Below, piece after piece: positions 20,561-31,644 of a stretch of 64,000 nt of DNA. Made by a program: the position numbers and the translations under genes. Every line of letters begins with the position of its first letter. The first letter of the stretch is position 1. The stretch spans positions 52,695,255 to 52,759,254 of the forward strand of contig CM048853.1 of NCBI GenBank assembly GCA_026545225.1, written 5' to 3'. The DNA comes from Cornus controversa (lineage: Eukaryota; Streptophyta; Magnoliopsida; Cornales; Cornaceae). Below the pieces are notes generated by a model, which worked only from the letters and a program-made list of their open reading frames with translations, made no database searches and was not told where the DNA came from.

Positions 20561-22367
20561 TTTTTTTTAGATTTATAATCAAGTTGTGGTGCTCTTCTTC
20601 TGCTTGCGTCTTACTTGAAAGTTTCAAGGCAACATATTGTTTTTTCATTGAATCACCATACTGAAGCTCAATTATTCACAAGCATTACGTCATAAACATG
20701 TACAGCTAATGCAAAAGGCCAAGCTATTTTTCTCTCTCCACTCACTCTCCGTCTCTATTTTGGTATTTTTAATTAAGCTGTATTCTCCCATGATAAAAGA
20801 ATATTACGGGACGAAATTGGTCGAACTCAGATTCAGAAAGAAATACAACCATTCTATTATTTGCAAAGAAATACAATCTCAAATACAACAATAAATGCTC
20901 TATCACACACACAATCTTTGTAGATAACCGAAAAATCAAAGTCTTAATCCCTAAATATCTAGTTCTAAATTTACTTTTGCAGATTTTAGACACACCTGTT
21001 CTGATTCTACATGAATTTTGCCTTCATATATATGACAACCCAAGTCAGCAAATAAACTCCCAAACATCAAATAGAATTGATTTTATTGGTGGGTTTCTCA
21101 CTAATATCATAACAACTGCATCCAGTCAAAATTCCAGCCCTTGGATGATACCCAATTCTCTCTCTGCGCTTCAAATTCTAGAAGAACACACCAATGTAGA
21201 AGGGTTTACCACATTGGTGTGTTCAAACTCATTAGCAATGCAAAACAATTAGATAATTTCAGCTCATGTGAAAATTTATTCATTAAAAGATAATTTTGAA
21301 GATAAATGCAAAGTAAAAAAAAAAATTCTATATGTTTAATAACCTCAAAAGGATCATGTCCCTCCTTTTGTTGGGTTTTAATGAACGTGAGAAATCCTTT
21401 TTTTTTTTCCTATTTTGGATAGAAGGATAAGTATATCTGATCTCGCCAAGCTGCTCATGTGAACTCTAAGCGTCATAAGAAAAAGAAGAAGAAGAACGTT
21501 CTATATTGCCTGAAACTCTTTGTGCATACATGAAGCAAAGATCAAAAAGGAAAAAAGAAATTAGAAGTGAAAAAAAACATACATGAGGCAATGATCCAAA
21601 TGTGATCTGGTGATTCTGCTTGCAAGTCTCAAGTCCCTGTCCTGCACTCATAAAGTGACAACTTTAAGACCTTTACAATCTTAAGCTTTTTTGACCAATA
21701 TTTCTTTTTCATTTTCGTTGTCCTTGGTTCAACACCTAACACCTTTGAAATATTTTGCCTTCACTCTTGGCCATATCGACTATATGTTTTGCAAGCACAT
21801 ATAGATTATTGTTGTTCTTTAATCATTTGAGTTATGCATATACATATATATTCTCGCAATAAATTATATATTTTTTAATCTTTTTTAGGCTTCTAATAAA
21901 ATTGCTACTTGCTTAATTACTAAATATATTTTCTCTCAATATAATATATATAATTAAAAAATGAGCATGTGGCATAAAACATAATGGCGGGAGTTAATTA
22001 AGCGCACCATCAATTTGGCCCAAATTTAAGTCTGAATTTGTTGGTAAGGTGAATTGAGCTGCAAGACTTAATATATATCCTCCCCAACTCACCTTTGACC
22101 CGGCCAGTACATTAAACACTACAAACTACACGCTTCCATATCAAGAATGGTTACTTGTATATGCATTGCAATCTTTAGTGGTTGTAAAATGGCAACATAT
22201 AATCTTCAGAAACCGACATAAATATTATAAAATGATAGATTTTTACATGATCAAACTTGAAACCGACACAAATTCATATTATGAAATCATATATATCACG
22301 CATATACTAAAATAAGAAATTACAAAAAATTAATGAAAAAAAAAAGGTTTGAAAGCCAACTCCATGA
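20561..22367. other. Inserted non-coding block between UGT genes A and B
   Basis: The flanks ...CCAATATC (to 20210) and CCTCCCCAACTC (from about 22079) are adjacent near 27547-27565. About 1.87 kb was therefore inserted here, starting with the CACTA end. The remainder has poly-T near 20550, no convincing ORF and no transposase domain. From about 22130 to 22360 the sequence is the 3' flank of gene B, shared with 28885-29210. Confidence 0.5.
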
Positions 22368-23789
22368 TCAATTATTAAATATGCCTTTCTGATTCTTCCA
22401 CACGATGGCTAAATCGTCTAATGCTTTGGTAGAAGAACCATCTTCACTTAGGGCTTTCGCAGCTGCACTTTTTAGGTCCTTCATGCGGCTGCGAAGCTTC
22501 GTCCCTTTTTCTCCCTCCATTAAATCCTTTACAACTTCTGCAATGACCTCTCGTCGGAATAGCCCACTTTCGTCATCAAATTCCGGTCTCAGTGCTACTT
22601 TCAGATCTTCAGTTAACAATACCGCGTTCATTTTTTGCTCTGCGTAAAGTGGCCAAGCAATCAAAGGCACGCCATGAACAATACTCTCTAGTGTTGAATT
22701 CCAACCACAATGGGTTAGAAACCCACCGGTTGAGTCATGACTTAGGACCTCAATCTGTGGTGCCCAAGAGGGCACCACAAGTCCTTGCCCTTTGGTTCTA
22801 TCCAAAAACCCTTTCGGTAGGAAAACAAGAGGGTCATTTTGACTTTGGGCACTAAAATATGCAGCATTGGACTGATCACTTGGACTTCTAGCCACCCATA
22901 AGAATTTTTGACCACTCATTTCCAACCCCAAGGCTAATTCGTGTAGTTGATTTTGAGAGAGGGTCCCACCGCTCCCGAACGAGACGAATAGGACAGAGCC
23001 ACTTGGCTGATTGTCCAACCATAGTAAGCACTCGGACTGATCCGACCCACTCCTTGAACCGGGTTGAACAAGCGGTCCGACCGGGTAGATCATCGGCAAC
23101 TTGGGTTCTCCCAATGCTTGCAAAGCTTTGAATGCTTCCGGTTCCAAATCCATGAAACCATTCACGATTATCCCCCGTGCTAAATTGTACCCTCTTGTTT
23201 GGTGAAGAAGCCACTTGTATGCATCACCTGTCCGGTTTTGGAGCGTATCCATGAGATCTCTTGCACGAACAGGGATACAACCCGGGATTCTCAACGGTTC
23301 GGGTAGGTCTCTATACTCACCTGAAACCTTCTCATCAAGCTCTGGCAAGTGAATCATATATGACAGAGCCATAGCTGATGATGTGAAGAATAAGTACGGT
23401 GGGACATGGAATTCATTAGCAATATCGAAAGCGTCGGTGCCAAAGAGACCAACAATCAAAGCTACCAAATTGGTAGTTGATGTTAATGATTTTAAAGTGT
23501 CGCGAAGGGGCGAAAGAGAGCGAGCTATGGTGAGATAAACTCGTGCCGCAGTGCTGACGTTAGGTAAATCCTCGAAACTAGCCGGTGAAAGACAGATGTA
23601 ATTTATACCTTCGGGAAGGGCTTTGAGGATCTCAAGTTGGGCTTTGGGTGGTGACTTTTCGGTGGTCGGAACAATAAACGTGACGGAGAAGTGGTGGTGG
23701 CGGACAAGCCGGTCAGCGAAGGCCGCGAACGGGATGAGATTACCCATCCCCGGACTTGGCAGAATCGCTATGTGGGCTGTTTGTTCCAT
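22368..23789 (-). CDS. UGT72-type glycosyltransferase homologue with both catalytic residues replaced (gene B)
   Basis: The 473-aa ORF is intact from MEQTAHIAIL to the stop and keeps a perfect PSPG box (Trp342 to Gln385, HCGWNS core), so UDP-sugar binding looks preserved. The catalytic histidine is Asn17 (SPGMGNLIP; codon AAT where gene C has CAT). The charge-relay aspartate is Gly114 (ALIVGLFG; GGT where gene C has GAT). In UGT72B1 these correspond to His19 and Asp117, needed for O-glucosylation. The protein is therefore probably inactive or altered in mechanism, although the frame is kept. It shares an apparently identical ~600 bp core with gene C. The promoter has TATA-like sequence near 23887 (TTTATATAC on minus). 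Confidence 0.9.
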   Translation of the reverse strand: MEQTAHIAILPSPGMGNLIPFAAFADRLVRHHHFSVTFIVPTTEKSPPKAQLEILKALPEGINYICLSPASFEDLPNVSTAARVYLTIARSLSPLRDTLKSLTSTTNLVALIVGLFGTDAFDIANEFHVPPYLFFTSSAMALSYMIHLPELDEKVSGEYRDLPEPLRIPGCIPVRARDLMDTLQNRTGDAYKWLLHQTRGYNLARGIIVNGFMDLEPEAFKALQALGEPKLPMIYPVGPLVQPGSRSGSDQSECLLWLDNQPSGSVLFVSFGSGGTLSQNQLHELALGLEMSGQKFLWVARSPSDQSNAAYFSAQSQNDPLVFLPKGFLDRTKGQGLVVPSWAPQIEVLSHDSTGGFLTHCGWNSTLESIVHGVPLIAWPLYAEQKMNAVLLTEDLKVALRPEFDDESGLFRREVIAEVVKDLMEGEKGTKLRSRMKDLKSAAAKALSEDGSSTKALDDLAIVWKNQKGIFNN

Positions 23790-23970
23790 GATAGCTATAG
23801 TAAAGAGAGAGATGAATAAAAATGGATAATGGGTGTGTATAGTTAGTAGGATTCATATATATTGTGTTGGCAACTGTGTGTGTATATAAATTTCAACCTC
23901 TATGCATGATTGAGTTTTGAATAAGAAAACCATTTCAACCTCATGCATGACATAATTTTTTTTTTTTTTT

Positions 23971-24968
23971 GGGTATAATACACATGGACCTAATTACATT
24001 CGTCATCAAATTAATAGATTTTGTTACAATAACCTCCTTTAAGGTTTGTTTCATTAGACAAATATCCCTCTCCATCCAAAATTCTGTTAATTTTGTCAAA
24101 AAAATTATGGTAAATTACATTGACCTCCCCTAAGGTTTGGGATAGATTACACTAATTTTTCTTTATATTTGGCCTAATTACACCCGGTATCAAACTAATT
24201 GATTTTGTTACAATGACTTCCCTTGTAACATAAATGAACTAATTGACATTAACTTTTGAGTGAAATGTCTATTTTACCCTTAATTTTATATTGATATAAA
24301 AATTAAAATATTTATATATATATATATATAATAACATTTTTGCCCATCTAATATAATAATATTTACATGGTGGGAGTATGGTGGTGGCTATGGCAGTTGG
24401 GGTTGTGCACGATGGTTGTGGTGGCTCATAGTGGCTCGGCTAATGGTGGTTCACAGCATGGCAGCCGTGAGTGGTGGGTCTGGTACGTGGCATGACGGTG
24501 ATCTTGGTGGTGTCGATGGGGGTAATGATGACAATTGGGGTTGTGCGTACATACACATATATATAATAATATTTACTATATATATAATATAGTAAATATT
24601 ATTATATTAGATGAGCAAAAATGTCATTTTATATATATAAATATTTTAATTTTTATATTAATATAATATTAAGGGTAGAATAGACATTTCACCCAAAAGT
24701 TAACATCGGTTAGTTCATTTTTGTTACAGGAGAGGTCATTGTAACAAAATCAATTAGTTTGATATCCGGTATAATTAGGCCAAACTTCAGGGGAGGTCAG
24801 TGTAATTTACCATAATTTTTTTGACAAAACTAACAAAATTTTGGACGGAGAGGGGTCTTTGTCTAACGGAGCAAATTAACCTCAAGGAGGGTCATTGTAA
24901 AAAATTCCATTAGTTTGATATTGGATATAATTAGGCCAAATCTCAGAGGAGGTCAATATATTTTACCC
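23971..24968. mobile_element. Compound foldback (MULE-like) element, element-in-element
   Basis: The outer arms start at GGGTATAATACAC and end at TATATTTTACCC. An inner pair, GGTAAATTACATTGACCTCC at 24109 and its inverse ending 24811, repeats the same terminal motif. Both arms carry the CATCAAACTAAT...GATTTTGTTACAATGACC text and its inverse. The centre near 24370-24540 is GGT-rich. This is the same arm family as the Pack-MULE at 16205. Total arm length is about 330 bp. Confidence 0.75.
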
Positions 24969-24989
24969 ATATTTTTTTTCTCCTTTGAA

Positions 24990-26089
24990 AATAAAGACAT
25001 AATTGGTGATGCAAGTACAATCGAAGGCCTTGTAGATGCCGTTACAAAAGGTGACTTAAATAAGACGTACATTCTTACGTAGTTACATTTGAGTTTCGCT
25101 AACGTGAGGTCGACGAATGTTCAAAAGAGCAGGAAAAGCTTTGGGTAGTACTAAGTGAGTAAGTTCTAGTTCTCTGATTAGTCATTGTTTAAACGCGCTT
25201 ATTTGAATAGGGGGATTTGTTTTCTTTTTCTAACAAAAATACCACCTAATGTTAAATAAAGTTCATTTTTACTTAATTGCAAAAGCAAGGATAGAAAATA
25301 AACAACAATCCTAAATATATTTCAAAAGAAAATATTTTTAAGCTGCCAAGACCAATAGGTTTGAAATTAAGAATGAGATCCACTGTGTTGTGGAGAAGAT
25401 CTACATTACATTCAGTACACAAAAGATTAGGTGTATTTCAGTCGTGCATGTACAATATGTGTAACATGGTCTACTGCGCGCCTACAACATGCAAGATCCA
25501 GATTCATCCAGTATATTTACACCGAGTGTAACGTAAATCTTGTTCATTTTGTGATGATTCCACCTATTTCTATGTTTAGATCGCCCAAACAACAACACTT
25601 ATTTCGATAATGTATATGAATTAAAAAAAAAGTAGTGTTGGTAGAAATACAACACTCATTTCCATAATGTATATGAATAGGGGCATTTATTTTCTTTTCC
25701 TAACAAAAATACCACCTAATATTGAATAAAATTCATTTTTACTTAATTGCAAAAGTAGGGATAGAAAAGATAGAACAATCCTAAATATATTTCATAAAAT
25801 ATATATTTTTGGGCGGCCAAGACTGATTGATTTGTAGTTAGGGATGGAATCCATCATGTTGTGAAGAACCAGATGTATCTCAGTCGTGCGTGTGCAACAC
25901 ACACGGTAGGGTCTACCACATGTACGTATAACACGCAAAATTCAACTTCACCTGATGTATTTACATCGGGTGTAACGTAGATCTTCTCCGTTTCGTGACG
26001 GTTCCACGTATTGTGTTTAGATCTTCTAAGCAACAACACTCATTTCGATAATGTATATGAATTAAAAAAGTGGTGTTGTTGGTAGACAT
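24990..26089. repeat. Intergenic block duplicated at 30.88-31.64 kb, with internal direct repeats
   Basis: From about 25010 (GGCCTTGTAGATGCCGTTAC) the sequence matches 30930 onward. Within the block, a ~400 bp segment (TAACAAAAATACCACCTAAT... to ...CATTTCGATAATGTATATGAA) occurs twice, at about 25229-25630 and 25708-26060. No gene is seen. Confidence 0.65.
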
Positions 26090-26614
26090 CTAGGAAGCAT
26101 GGACACGGATACGAGTACAACACGATAAGATATGGAGACGGCGATACGACAAATCTAAAAAAAAATAGAATACGGATACAGCAGGGATACCTCAAATAAT
26201 AATAATAATACATACATACATACATACAAAATTAACTTTTATTCTTCAACAATTCAATAAATGTATTTAAAAATTTTATGCAAAATATAAGTTCATTCAT
26301 TCTATCATTTAGGCAATAAGCATTATTACTTATTTTTTAATTTATCCATTTAGACTATTAATCTATTGTTTGGACTTCTATAATCTTTTTTATTACAATC
26401 TGAACCAAATATTTTAATCTATAAACTTTTTAATATTACAATTTGACCCATAAGACAAAAAAATTACAAATTTGTCCAAAACGTATCTTAGCGTATCTGA
26501 TATTTAAAAATTGGATATTTCTAGAAATTATCCGACCGTATCCTAGGCATATTCGTATTAGATACGTGTTCGATACAATCATGGGGCCTTTTTCGAAGTA
26601 TCCGTACTTCCTAG
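26090..26614. mobile_element. hAT-like MITE with 8-bp target duplication and an empty-site paralogue
   Basis: The ends CTAGGAAGCATGGACACGGA and ...TATCCGTACTTCCTAG are inverted copies. Flanking 8-mers are GTAGACAT (26082-26089) and GTAGAGAT (26615-26622). The paralogous site near 31215 reads GTTGGTAGAGATACAACACT with no insertion. The interior is AT-rich with a (TAA)n-CATACATA run. Confidence 0.85.
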
Positions 26615-26622
26615 GTAGAGAT

Positions 26623-27014
26623 ACGACACTCATTTTATTTCGATAATGTAAATGTTGGTAGAGATAGGGAATAATTTAATGTACCTTCTTGAAAAGAAAA
26701 AGAAAAAAAAATGATTTGACACAATTTAAGAAGTTAAAATATTCACCATCATTTTTTTTAAATTATTTTTTGGATAAAAGTCATTTTTTGATCCCATATC
26801 TCATATGATCATGGCCATGGAAAGGAATAACAACCGCGCAGAGTAGAAAAGGATGGTTGCAAATATCCGAATTGCTCAAAAATAACTCAGACTCAACTTG
26901 TTAAAGACTTTCGTGATTGTTTATTTAATAAATAAATCAAACTTAAACAAAACTTGCATGCTTAATTATTAAATGAAACAATCTCAAACATCTTCTGGTC
27001 GCAGCCGTGGAGAC
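26623..27014. repeat. Continuation of the duplicated intergenic block
   Basis: It closely matches 31225-31637, including GGAATAACAACCGCGC and CAGACTCAACTTGTTAAAG. It ends where UGT coding sequence abruptly begins at about 27015. Confidence 0.7.
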
Positions 27015-27176
27015 ATTGAGTTGGGCTTTGGATGGAGGTCCCATGTGGGGGACGGTAAGAGTGAGTATGAAGTGTCCACGGTGTTGGACAAGTCGCTCCG
27101 CGAAGGCGACTAGTGGGATGAGACGACCCATCCCAGGACTTGTTAGAATGGCTATGTGGTAGGTTGTTTGTTCCAT
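27015..27176 (-). pseudogene. Truncated 5' fragment of a second gene-A-type UGT
   Basis: MEQTTYHIAILTSPGMGRLI through PSKAQL matches the first ~52 residues of gene A, with a one-residue insertion (TTYH) and catalytic His replaced by Arg (GMGR). Homology stops at about 27015 where unrelated intergenic sequence is fused, so about 89% of the gene is gone. The 5' flank, including the TATA-like CTATATAC near 27217, is preserved. It marks the second copy of an A-B gene pair. Confidence 0.9.
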
Positions 27177-28378
27177 GGTAGCTATTGTTTGTTTACTAAG
27201 AAAATAGATGGTGATGTGTATATAGCTTTTGCTGTTACATGTATTGGGTGGGAAAAAAATGGTCTTTATATAAGTGTAGAAGAATTAGGGATTGATTGTG
27301 CTAGTCATTGTGGTCCACTAAAAGTTCCGTATATATAAAACTCAAAATTTCATGCATGGCGGCTTTGAATGGAATAAGAATAATATATATATATATATAT
27401 ATATATATCAGTAAGTTTCTTGGGAATTAAGCTAGGTGGGTTGAACCTTAGCCTTTCTTAGTCTTTGTTCAAGTTACTTGGGAAGGTGGTTTGAACCTTG
27501 GAGAAGGGTTTAAGTCTTGCAGTGAAGTACACTTCAGAAACTCCAATATCCTCCCCAACTCTCCTTTGGACCCGGCCAGTTCATTAAATTATTCAATCCC
27601 ATCTTTCTCCCTCTACAAATCGAATAATATACACGCACAGACATACACACATTGTCTGTTTGACTTGTTTCTTTCTTCAGCCAGTGGGGTTCTGTTTTAT
27701 CAAACATCTTTTTTTTTGTTCTTTTCTGGTAGGAAAATGATAAATTCTGTGTCTTTCTCCGGTTTTTCGAAATGGGTGTATGTGAAAGTCCAGGATTATT
27801 ATACCTGTGTACATTTAATAAATAAATTTTTTTTATTTTTCTTACTTATAGAAAATCTCAGTTCATCATTGTTGAATGTGTAAGAGAGTGTGATACTCCC
27901 AAATATTATGATTTTTGAGAGTGAATCAAATATATATTGGTTCAAGCTAGTAAGATACTGTTCTGGTTATGAGCAGAAATGGCAACGGGATTCTTCTCAA
28001 TTTCCGTCCTTATTTAGCATAGCATCTCTCATTCTCGTCCAAAATTGTTTATCTATATTGGTTTCTGTTTAAATTTTTTCACTCCGTTCAGCCTATATAG
28101 CTCAATTATTTTTGAAAGAAAAAATTATATCCAGTATTTTGTTAATTTATTAATAAAAAAATTTAAACTAGATTTTATGAAGAGGCATTGTAGTTTTTAT
28201 GTTTGAAAATTTCTTAATAATCATGAAAAACAATTATATTGTAAGAATATTAATCAGAAATGCCCATATTTTTACAGCGTGGGCTTGAGCTATAGACTGA
28301 AATGTTTACAGCGTGGGCTTGGGTTTTTTCTCAGCTTGCTTGGGCTATAGACTGAAATGAATTTTTTGGACGTAAATC
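27177..28378. other. Non-coding region between the UGT fragment and gene C
   Basis: 27177-27588 duplicates the upstream region of gene A and its junction with the 3' side of gene B. From about 27589 to 28883 there is ~1.3 kb absent from the gene B 3' flank, where CATTAAA and CACTACAAAC are adjacent near 22115. A 30-bp (TA)n run lies at 27382-27411. No gene content is recognised. Confidence 0.5.
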
Positions 28379-28710
28379 TGTTTGGTACGCAATAATAGAA
28401 TGAAATGGAATGTTAATTCTTTTATTTGGTAAGAAAAATTAAAGTGGAAATAATCATTCTGCGTCATTTATTTAAAATGAAAAATAATGAAAATTCATTT
28501 CACTACTCAACCTATTGAATGGTCATTTCATTTTTAATAAACATTAAAAAATAAAATGTAGTTATCAAAAATAATGTAATCATCATTTCATTCTTGCATA
28601 ATTTCATGTTTGAAACCAAACAATAAACGAAAATGATCATTTTATTCCATTCTCATTCTATTATCACTTTAATGAAATTCTTATTCTATTTTATTGTTGT
28701 ATACCAAACA
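28379..28710. mobile_element. MITE with inverted ends TGTTTGGTA / TACCAAACA
   Basis: The left end TGTTTGGTACGCAATAATAG and the right end ...TTGTTGTATACCAAACA are inverted. AATGAAATGGAATG and CATTTCATTC motifs repeat inside in both orientations. I find no clean target duplication. Confidence 0.65.
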
Positions 28711-29217
28711 CAGCATAAGTATATTGTTGTACGTCGTACATATTTTTTGATTTAATATGTAATTTCTTAGCTTACCCGAAAATAGAAAAATTAACATGGC
28801 CTTCTTGTGCAATTTTTATGTTTTTATGTTCATCGCATCTTTCGCTTCAATTATCAAACACTTCGGTTCCTAACTAGTCCACAACCACTACAAACCACAC
28901 TTCCATGTCAAGAGTGGTTACTTGTCGGCTGCGTTGCAATCTTTAGTGGTTTTAAAATGGCGACATATAATCTTCAGAAACCGACATAAATATTATAAAA
29001 TGACAGAATTTTTACATGACTAAATTTGAAACTTTGTCGGTAGTTCAGCGCTCAGGTCTTGAATTTGCTAAAAAAAAAAAAAAAAACTTCAAATCGACAC
29101 AAATTCATATTATAAAATCATATCGCGCAGATATTAAAATAAGATATTACAAAAAATACAAAAAAAAAAAACTAATGAAAACGAAAACAAAAGTTTGAAA
29201 GCGAACTCCATGATCAG

Positions 29218-30633
29218 TTATTCTATGCCTTTTTTATTCTTCCACATGATGGCTAAATCGTGTAATGTTTTGGTAGAAGAACCATCTTCACTTAGGGCTT
29301 TCGCAGCTGCATTTTTTAGGTCCTTCGCACGGCTGCGAAGCTTCGTCCCTTTTTCTCCCTCCATCAAATCCTTTACAACTTCTGCAATGACCTGTCGTCG
29401 GAATAGCCCATTTTCGTCATCCAATTCCGGTCTCAGTGCCACTTTCAAATCTTCAGTTAACAATACTGCGTTCATTTTTTGCTCCGCGTAAAGTGGCCAA
29501 GCAATCAAAGGCACGCCATGAACAATACTCTCTAGTGTTGAATTCCAACCACAATGGGTTAGAAACCCACCGGTTGAGTCATGACTTAGGACCTCAATCT
29601 GTGGTGCCCAAGAGGGCACCACAAGTCCTTGCCCTTTGGTTCTATCCAAAAACCCTTTCGGTAGGAAAACAAGAGGGTCATTTTGACTTTGGGCACTAAA
29701 ATATGCAGCATTGGACTGATCACTTGGACTTCTAGCCACCCATAAGAATTTTTGACCACTCATTTCCAACCCCAAGGCTAATTCGTGTAGTTGATTTTGA
29801 GAGAGGGTCCCACCGCTCCCGAACGAGACGAATAGGACAGAGCCACTTGGCTGATTGTCCAACCATAGTAAGCACTCGGACTGATCCGACCCACTCCTTG
29901 AACCGGGTTGAACAAGCGGTCCGACCGGGTAGATCATCGGCAACTTGGGTTCTCCCAATGCTTGCAAAGCTTTGAATGCTTCCGGTTCCAAATCCATGAA
30001 ACCATTCACGATTATCCCCCGTGCTAAATTGTACCCTCTTGTTTGGTGAAGAAGCCACTTGTATGCATCACCTGTCCGGTTTTGGAGCGGATCCATGAGA
30101 TCTCTTGCACGAACCGGGACACAACCCGGGATTCTCAAAGGTTCGGGTAGGTCTCTATACTCCCCTGGAACCTTCTCATCAAGCTCTGGCAAGTGAATCA
30201 AATGTGACAGAGCCATAGCTGATGATGTGCTGAACAAGTACGGTGGGACATGGAATTCATTAGCAAGATCGAAAGCGTCGGCGCCAAAGAGATCAACAAT
30301 CAAAGCTACCAAATTGGTAGTTGATGTTAATGATTTTAAAGTGTCCCGAAGGGGCGAAAGAGAGCGAGCTATGGTGAGATAAACTCGTGCCGCAGTGCTG
30401 ACGTTAGGTAAATCCTCGAAACTAGCCGGTGAAAGAAAGATGTAATTTATGCCTTCGGGAAGAGCTTGGAGGAGCTCAAGTTGGGCTTTGGGCGGTGACT
30501 TTCCAGTGGTCGGAACAATAAACGTGACGGAGAAGTGGTGGTGGTGGACGAGCAGGTCGGCGAAGACCGCCAACGGGATGAGATGACCCATCCCCGGACT
30601 AGGCAGAATGGCTATGTGGGCTGTTTGTTCCAT
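29218..30633 (-). CDS. UDP-glycosyltransferase, UGT72-type (gene C)
   Basis: An intact 471-aa single-exon ORF with full catalytic equipment: His17 (GMGHLIP), Asp114 (ALIVDLFG) and a PSPG box identical to that of gene B. It differs from gene B at about 18 of the first 182 residues, at none up to about residue 402, and at about ten more to the C-terminus (KKGIE versus QKGIFNN). The predicted role is the UGT72 one, glucosylation of small phenolic or monolignol-like acceptors from UDP-glucose. The start is supported by alignment with genes A and B. Its promoter is related to that of gene B, with TATA-like TTTATATAC near 30784 (minus). Confidence 0.93.
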   Translation of the reverse strand: MEQTAHIAILPSPGMGHLIPLAVFADLLVHHHHFSVTFIVPTTGKSPPKAQLELLQALPEGINYIFLSPASFEDLPNVSTAARVYLTIARSLSPLRDTLKSLTSTTNLVALIVDLFGADAFDLANEFHVPPYLFSTSSAMALSHLIHLPELDEKVPGEYRDLPEPLRIPGCVPVRARDLMDPLQNRTGDAYKWLLHQTRGYNLARGIIVNGFMDLEPEAFKALQALGEPKLPMIYPVGPLVQPGSRSGSDQSECLLWLDNQPSGSVLFVSFGSGGTLSQNQLHELALGLEMSGQKFLWVARSPSDQSNAAYFSAQSQNDPLVFLPKGFLDRTKGQGLVVPSWAPQIEVLSHDSTGGFLTHCGWNSTLESIVHGVPLIAWPLYAEQKMNAVLLTEDLKVALRPELDDENGLFRRQVIAEVVKDLMEGEKGTKLRSRAKDLKNAAAKALSEDGSSTKTLHDLAIMWKNKKGIE

Positions 30634-30879
30634 GATAGCTATATAGTAAAGAGAGATGAATAAAATTTGTTGGTGTGTGTATAGTTAGTTATCTAGTGTG
30701 AGGATTAATATATATTGTGTTGGCAACTGTGTCTGTATAGTGTGAGGATTAATATACGTTGTGTTGGCTACTGTGTCTGTATATAAATTTCAACCTCATG
30801 CATGATAGAGTTTTGAATAAGAAAATTAATTCAACCGAAACTTTTTCTTCTTCTTTCTGTAATTTTTTTGAAAGGTAAG

Positions 30880-31640
30880 ACAGAGACATAATTGGTGCAC
30901 ATGGTATGTGATGCAAGAACAAACGACGGCCTTGTAGATGCCGTTACAAAAGGTGACTTAAACAAGACGTACATTCTTAAGTAGTTACATTTGAGTTTAC
31001 CAAATAATGTTAAAGTTCATTTTTACTTAATTGCAAATATAGGGTCTACCACGCATGTACAACACAAAATTCAGATTCACATGGTTTATATATACCGAGT
31101 GTAACATAAATCTTTTCCTTTTCATGATGGTTCCACCTATTTCTGTGTTAGATCTATCCAAGGAGCAATACTCATTTCGATAATGTATATGAATTAAAAA
31201 AGTGGTGTTGTTGGTAGAGATACAACACTCATTTCATTTCAATAATGTATATGAATTAAAAAAAAAATGGTATGGTTGGTAGAGATGGGGAATGATTTGA
31301 CGTACCTTTTTGGAAAGAAAAAGAAAAAAAAAGAATGATTTGACACCATTTAAGATGTTAAAATTTTCACCATCAAATTTTTATTATTTTTATTTTTTAT
31401 AAAAGTCATTTTTTGATCCCATATCTCATATGATCATGGAAAGGAATAACAACCGCGCGGAGTAGAAGATGATGGTTGCAAATATCCGAATTGCTCAAAA
31501 ATAGCTCAGACTCAACTTGTTAAAGGCTTTCGTGGTTGTTTATTTAATAAATAAATCAAACTGAAACAAAACCTGCATGTCTAATTATTAAATGAGACAA
31601 TATCAAACATCTTATGGCTCGTAGTCGTGGAGGCAGTGTG
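30880..31640. repeat. Second copy of the UGT-cluster intergenic block
   Basis: It matches 25000-25100 and then 26040-27010 (without the MITE), ending at CGTAGTCGTGGAGGCAG. It is the right boundary of the duplicated UGT unit; sequence beyond differs. Confidence 0.7.
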
Positions 31641-31644
31641 TTAG

